Assembly (NCBI GenBank): GCA_025358125.1
Contig: JANYKS010000041.1
Location: forward strand, 1 to 54,227
Direction: 5' to 3'
From: Actinomycetes bacterium
GTDB taxonomy: Bacteria > Actinomycetota > Acidimicrobiia > Acidimicrobiales > Ilumatobacteraceae
Length of the DNA: 54,227 bases
Shown here in pieces: positions 51,181-54,227 of this stretch. Under the pieces are notes generated by a model. That model was not told where the DNA came from. It worked only from the letters and a program-made list of their open reading frames with translations, and ran no database searches. Positions within the stretch are counted from its first letter, which is position 1, and each line of letters opens with the position of its first letter. Both the position numbers and the translations under genes were made by a program.

Positions 51181-51837
51181 TCAGGTTATGGCAACGATTC
51201 GATGCGACAACTGGTGTACGGCCTTGCGTAGGCGGCCATTGCTTTCGCCACTGAGCGGGCCGTCGGCGAGCCGCATCGTGTGCACCGCGATGAGCATGTC
51301 GACCAGCGTGCGCGCTGCGAGAGTGGTCGCGGCCTGACGGGCGGCGGACGGGCGTTGACGTGGAGCGTGATCGTCACCGAGATACCCGAACGCACGTCGC
51401 ACGTGCAGATCGTCGAACTCCTGCCGGAGGGTCGTGATCTGTCGCGTCGCGCCCGGGAGCTGGAAGTAGATGAGCGTGGCCTCGTCCGGATGCGTATCGA
51501 TCCATTCCCATACCGCATCGATCACGGCATCGAGGCTTGCTACGTCGCCCGGGGTGTCGTCGGCGCGGACTTTGGCGACTACCTCGTTGATCGACTCGAA
51601 CACGCTGTTCACGGCAGCGCTGAACAGCTCATCCTTGCCGGAGAAGTGGTAGTAGACGGCGCTGACCACCACGTCGGCCTCATCGGCCACGTCGTTGATG
51701 GCGGCATCGACGAAACCCTTGCGGGCGAAGAGCTTGATCGCTGCGTCGACGATTTCCGCGCGCCGCGAGGGGCGGTGCGCTGGCACGTTGTTCCTAGTGT
51801 CGACCACGGTGTGCAATCTCCCTGCGCGCACGGGCAA
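51181..51837 (-). CDS. TetR-family transcriptional regulator
   Basis: 218 residues at most. HTH: SRRAEIVDAAIKLFARKGFV, NDVADEADVVVSAVYYHFSG, then KDELF. The helical C-terminus includes VWEWIDTHPDEATLIYFQLP. The start is uncertain: ATG-type start at 51837, or GTG codons at 51807, 51804 or 51786. Later starts would separate it from the divergent TetR gene. Both HTH regions begin with a similar Pro/Arg-rich PAHRPSRR, so the two genes look like an inverted duplication. Confidence 0.87.
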   Translation of the reverse strand: MPVRAGRLHTVVDTRNNVPAHRPSRRAEIVDAAIKLFARKGFVDAAINDVADEADVVVSAVYYHFSGKDELFSAAVNSVFESINEVVAKVRADDTPGDVASLDAVIDAVWEWIDTHPDEATLIYFQLPGATRQITTLRQEFDDLHVRRAFGYLGDDHAPRQRPSAARQAATTLAARTLVDMLIAVHTMRLADGPLSGESNGRLRKAVHQLSHRIVAIT

Positions 51838-52492
51838 ATACGTTCCTAGCGCGCCAGTCGCCTACTCTAGACCGATCGACACTGCTAGCCCTCCTCGCCG
51901 ACCCGCCCACCGTCCTTCGCGCCGCATGGCCGTGATCGATGGCGCGATGGGCTTGTTCGCGACGTTCCCGGTGGAAGAGGTGACGGTTCTCGACATCGCC
52001 GGGGCCGTGGACATGACGCCCGCCGCCGTCTACTACCACTTCGCTTCGAAGGAACAGATTCTCGTCGAGGGACTCAGGGCGTTTTGTGACCAGATGCTCA
52101 CCGAAGTGCGAGCCCATCTGCCCGAGCGAGGCGATCGCGATGGCGTCCGGAACCTGTTGGTGCACATGCTCGCCTGGAACCAGCGCAACCGCACCGCGGC
52201 GCTGGTCTACTTCGTCAGTTCGATCGGGTTGAACCAGCTCGTCGAGGCCCTGCGCCGCGAGCACCGGCTCCAGCTGGTGGCGTTGTTGCGTGAAGCCGCC
52301 AAGGCATCGCGCGGTCGACTTGGCGCCGCCGAGGCCGGCGTGATCGCAGTCGCACTGGTGTCACTGCTCGAGACAGCAACCGCCTCGATGCTCAATCAGG
52401 ACGTTGCCTATCTGGGGCTCGGTGGGCGCCGGTTCGCCGAGGCCGTGAAGCAGTTGGCCGACCGAATTGCCGGCATCACACCGAGCCATTGA
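51797..52492 (+). CDS. TetR-family transcriptional regulator, divergent partner
   Basis: HTH: PSRRMAVIDGAMGLFATFPV, LDIAGAVDMTPAAVYYHFAS, KEQILVEGLRAF; the C-terminus has MLAWNQRNRTAALVYFVSSI. The only ATG after the divergent gene (51926) would cut off the arm before helix 1, so GTG 51797 is used here; it may overlap the start of the neighbouring TetR gene. PAHRPSRR occurs before helix 1 as in the divergent paralogue. Helix 1 lacks the usual Glu-Lys-Gly turn (LFATFPVEEV). Ends 18 bases before the convergent MDR reductase. Confidence 0.8.
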   Translation: MSTTVCNLPARTGKYVPSAPVAYSRPIDTASPPRRPAHRPSRRMAVIDGAMGLFATFPVEEVTVLDIAGAVDMTPAAVYYHFASKEQILVEGLRAFCDQMLTEVRAHLPERGDRDGVRNLLVHMLAWNQRNRTAALVYFVSSIGLNQLVEALRREHRLQLVALLREAAKASRGRLGAAEAGVIAVALVSLLETATASMLNQDVAYLGLGGRRFAEAVKQLADRIAGITPSH

Positions 52493-52510
52493 GGTGCACC
52501 CAGCGCCTGC

Positions 52511-53542
52511 TCAGACCACCCATGTCGTGTCGAGGCGCACGAGCGCCTTGCCGATGTTGTTCCCCTTCAACATGCCGAGAAAGGCATCGACGGCGTTGTC
52601 GATGCCGTCGGTCACGGTCTGCAAGGCAGTGACCTGGCCACTCCGGAGCCAGTCGGCGACCGTGTGCTCGAAGTCGGATCGCATGTCCTCGTGGTCGCGG
52701 ACGATGAAGCCACGAATCGTGACTCGGCGCAGTATGGCCTCGAGCAGCCGGTTGATGTCTTGACCGCGGCCTGACTCGTCGTACTGGGAGATCATCCCGC
52801 ACAGCGCAATCCGTCCTCCGACATGCATCGCCTCCAACGCGGCCACCAGTTGGGGACCACCGACGTTGTCGAAGTACACGTCGATGCCGTCGGGCGCGAC
52901 TCGCGAGAGCCCGACGCCCGGTGCCTCGGCGCGGTAGTCGAAGGCGGTGTCGTAGCCGAGTTGGTCCACCAGCATGCGCACTTTGGCGGCCCCCCCCGCA
53001 CTGCCGACCACTCGTGAGGCGCCGAGCAACGTCGCGAAACGCCCTGCCGCTGATCCGACGGCACCGGCTGCGGCGGAGATGAACACAGTGTCGCCGGCCC
53101 GCATTTCCGCGACGCGCTTGAGCCCGACGTAAGCGGTGAAGCCGGTCTGGCCGAGGATGCCCAGCCACGCTCCTGCCGGGGCAGCGTCGGTGTCGACCAC
53201 GCTGACGGTGGCGGCATCGACCACGGCGTGTTCTCGCCATCCCATGCGGTGGCGAACCACTGTGCCGGGAGCGAGCTCCCCGGAGCCGGCTGGCAAGACG
53301 ACACCGATCGCGGACCCGTCGAGGGGCTCGCCGACCTCGAAGTTTGTTGTGTAGTGCTTCTCCGACGTCTCGAGGCGCCCGCGCATCGCGGGATCGACGC
53401 TCATCACGATGTTGCGCAGCAGCAATTGCCCGGCTCGCAGTTCGGGAATCGGTCGCTCCTCGAGAGCGAAGTCTTCCGGCGAGGGCCCGGATGAATCGGG
53501 ACGACGGAGCAGGGTGACGACGCGTGTGGTGGTGGGTAGCAT
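52511..53542 (-). CDS. Zinc-independent MDR-family NADP-dependent oxidoreductase
   Basis: 343 residues, prostaglandin/leukotriene B4 reductase type. N-terminal PEDFALEERPIPELRAGQLL and VMSVDPAMRGRLE, cofactor loop VFISAAAGAVGSAAGRFATL, GIDVYFDNVGGPQLVAALEA and ALCGMISQYDESG. No zinc-binding cysteines. Such enzymes reduce the double bond of enones, or act on quinones or curcumin-like substrates. It is followed in the same direction as a kinase-like gene 13 bases upstream of its start, so the two probably share a transcript. Confidence 0.92.
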   Translation of the reverse strand: MLPTTTRVVTLLRRPDSSGPSPEDFALEERPIPELRAGQLLLRNIVMSVDPAMRGRLETSEKHYTTNFEVGEPLDGSAIGVVLPAGSGELAPGTVVRHRMGWREHAVVDAATVSVVDTDAAPAGAWLGILGQTGFTAYVGLKRVAEMRAGDTVFISAAAGAVGSAAGRFATLLGASRVVGSAGGAAKVRMLVDQLGYDTAFDYRAEAPGVGLSRVAPDGIDVYFDNVGGPQLVAALEAMHVGGRIALCGMISQYDESGRGQDINRLLEAILRRVTIRGFIVRDHEDMRSDFEHTVADWLRSGQVTALQTVTDGIDNAVDAFLGMLKGNNIGKALVRLDTTWVV

Positions 53543-53555
53543 CAGGACCTCCGGG

Positions 53556-54227
53556 TCATTCGAAATCGGTGAGGAGAGAGAGACAGTCGAGATCCGAGAT
53601 CGCGCTGGCAGCGCGGGTGATCATCCCCGACATGAACTGCTTGCCCCGGTCGTTGGAGGGGTCGAGCGCGCTGGCGATGACGGTCACATAGACCCAGAGC
53701 GAGAGCACGGCCCGGCGGTAGTCCTGCCACGCTTGCTCGGCTGCATAGCCGGTGACGCCTGCATCGACGAGGCCCCGATGCCACAGCGCGACGAGCGCCT
53801 GCTCGTGACGTGCGCGGTCCGCCGGCTCCATGCTTTGCGACAGCAGGTACGCGACGTCTTGGATGCCTTTGGAGCGCAGCACGCCCTGCCAGTCGAGGGT
53901 GACGACAGATGCCTGACCGGGCGCGTCCCCGAACAGCAAGTTGTCGAGCCGAAAGTCGCCGTGCACGAAGGTGATCGGGTCCTGCGCCAACCACAGCTGC
54001 ATCTTCGGGATGGCCGCGAGGTAGCGGTCCTTCACGTCCTGGATGAAGCCCGGCACGTATGGACCGAATGTGGCGATCATCGAGTCCCATCCGTCGATCG
54101 TGGCCTGACACATGCCGATCGAGTGCAGCGACGGTGCGTGGACGAACGTGAACGCGAACGTCGGCGTGTCGACCTTGTCCCAGAACGGCGCATGCAGCGT
54201 CGCCAACTCGTCCATGCATGTCGCGGC
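53556..54227 (-). CDS. APH/choline-kinase-like phosphotransferase, 5' end outside window
   Basis: The frame is open to the window edge, so the N-terminal lobe is missing from view. The visible C-lobe has the catalytic loop ITFVHGDFRLDNLLF (HGDxxxxN) and the metal-binding Asp in VVTLDWQGV. The helix ELATLHAPFWDK and the long distal helices suit the ecdysteroid-kinase/APH family frequent in actinobacteria. These enzymes phosphorylate small alcohols or act as acyl-CoA-dehydrogenase-associated kinases; the substrate is unknown. Confidence 0.85.
   Translation of the reverse strand, partial: AATCMDELATLHAPFWDKVDTPTFAFTFVHAPSLHSIGMCQATIDGWDSMIATFGPYVPGFIQDVKDRYLAAIPKMQLWLAQDPITFVHGDFRLDNLLFGDAPGQASVVTLDWQGVLRSKGIQDVAYLLSQSMEPADRARHEQALVALWHRGLVDAGVTGYAAEQAWQDYRRAVLSLWVYVTVIASALDPSNDRGKQFMSGMITRAASAISDLDCLSLLTDFE

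Noticed and set aside
1..54227. tRNA, rRNA, riboswitch or mobile-element genes
   Set aside because: No cloverleaf-like sequence, rRNA core motif, transposase or integrase motif, or terminal inverted repeats with duplications were seen by eye; small structured RNAs could still be missed.

Overview
The window looks like chromosomal DNA of a high-GC actinobacterium, most plausibly of the Acidimicrobiia/Ilumatobacter kind. This is inferred from the codon usage, the frequent GTG/TTG starts, the ATGA/GTGA gene junctions, five luciferase-like (probably F420-dependent) oxidoreductase genes or remnants, a mycofactocin-type SDR, an AccA1-AccD1-type carboxylase and a form II CoxL-like molybdenum hydroxylase. 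No rRNA, tRNA, CRISPR array, insertion sequence or phage gene was seen. The content is almost entirely catabolic oxidoreductases and their regulators.

Layout. 1-3.3 kb: the end of a 2-oxoacid dehydrogenase E2, an E3-like flavoprotein and an LLM oxidoreductase. 3.3-5.8 kb: a pyruvate phosphate dikinase-like protein lacking the ATP-grasp half. 5.8-7.2 kb: a decayed patch with an internally deleted SDR, a shortened SnoaL-like ORF carrying a perfect 40-bp palindrome, and an intact SDR. 7.6-13.1 kb: a TetR gene divergent from a methylcrotonyl-CoA carboxylase-type operon (beta, alpha, acyl-CoA dehydrogenase). 13.2-14.9 kb: an FMN reductase and an SDR. 15-18.8 kb: a sugar-type ABC importer (lipoprotein, double ATPase, permease). 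18.9-22.5 kb: a three-subunit molybdenum hydroxylase (large, FeS, FAD). 22.6-26.5 kb: two LLM enzymes, an NTF2-like protein, a ThuA-like protein and a Dabb protein.

26.5-44.2 kb is a dense accessory catabolic island: amidohydrolase, two unusual P450s, a limonene-epoxide-hydrolase-type protein, several SDRs, a TIM-barrel epimerase-like protein, a fused indolepyruvate:ferredoxin oxidoreductase, a TrmB-type regulator, an ACMSD-like amidohydrolase, a [3Fe-4S] ferredoxin, a HisD-like dehydrogenase and two broken LLM genes. Related upstream sequence motifs occur at about 26.51, 37.6, 40.96 and 42.09 kb and hint at a shared regulon. 44.5-51.2 kb holds a second module: TetR plus KstD-like flavoprotein, divergent from Rieske oxygenase, a stand-alone phosphohistidine-swivel protein and ThuA, followed by a shredded second Rieske gene. 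51.2-54.2 kb: two divergent TetR genes, a zinc-independent MDR reductase and a partial APH-type kinase.

Taken together the genes suggest oxidation of cyclic or branched hydrophobic compounds (P450, Rieske, Mo-hydroxylase, KstD-like steps), alcohol/ketone interconversion by SDRs, hydrolysis by amidohydrolases, and entry of CoA esters into branched-chain acyl-CoA catabolism. No substrate can be named from sequence alone. The least explained parts are the two PEP-utilising proteins without ATP-grasp domains, the paired compact P450s, and the shared upstream motifs. Four broken genes and one shortened gene indicate active gene decay, or assembly or sequencing errors.
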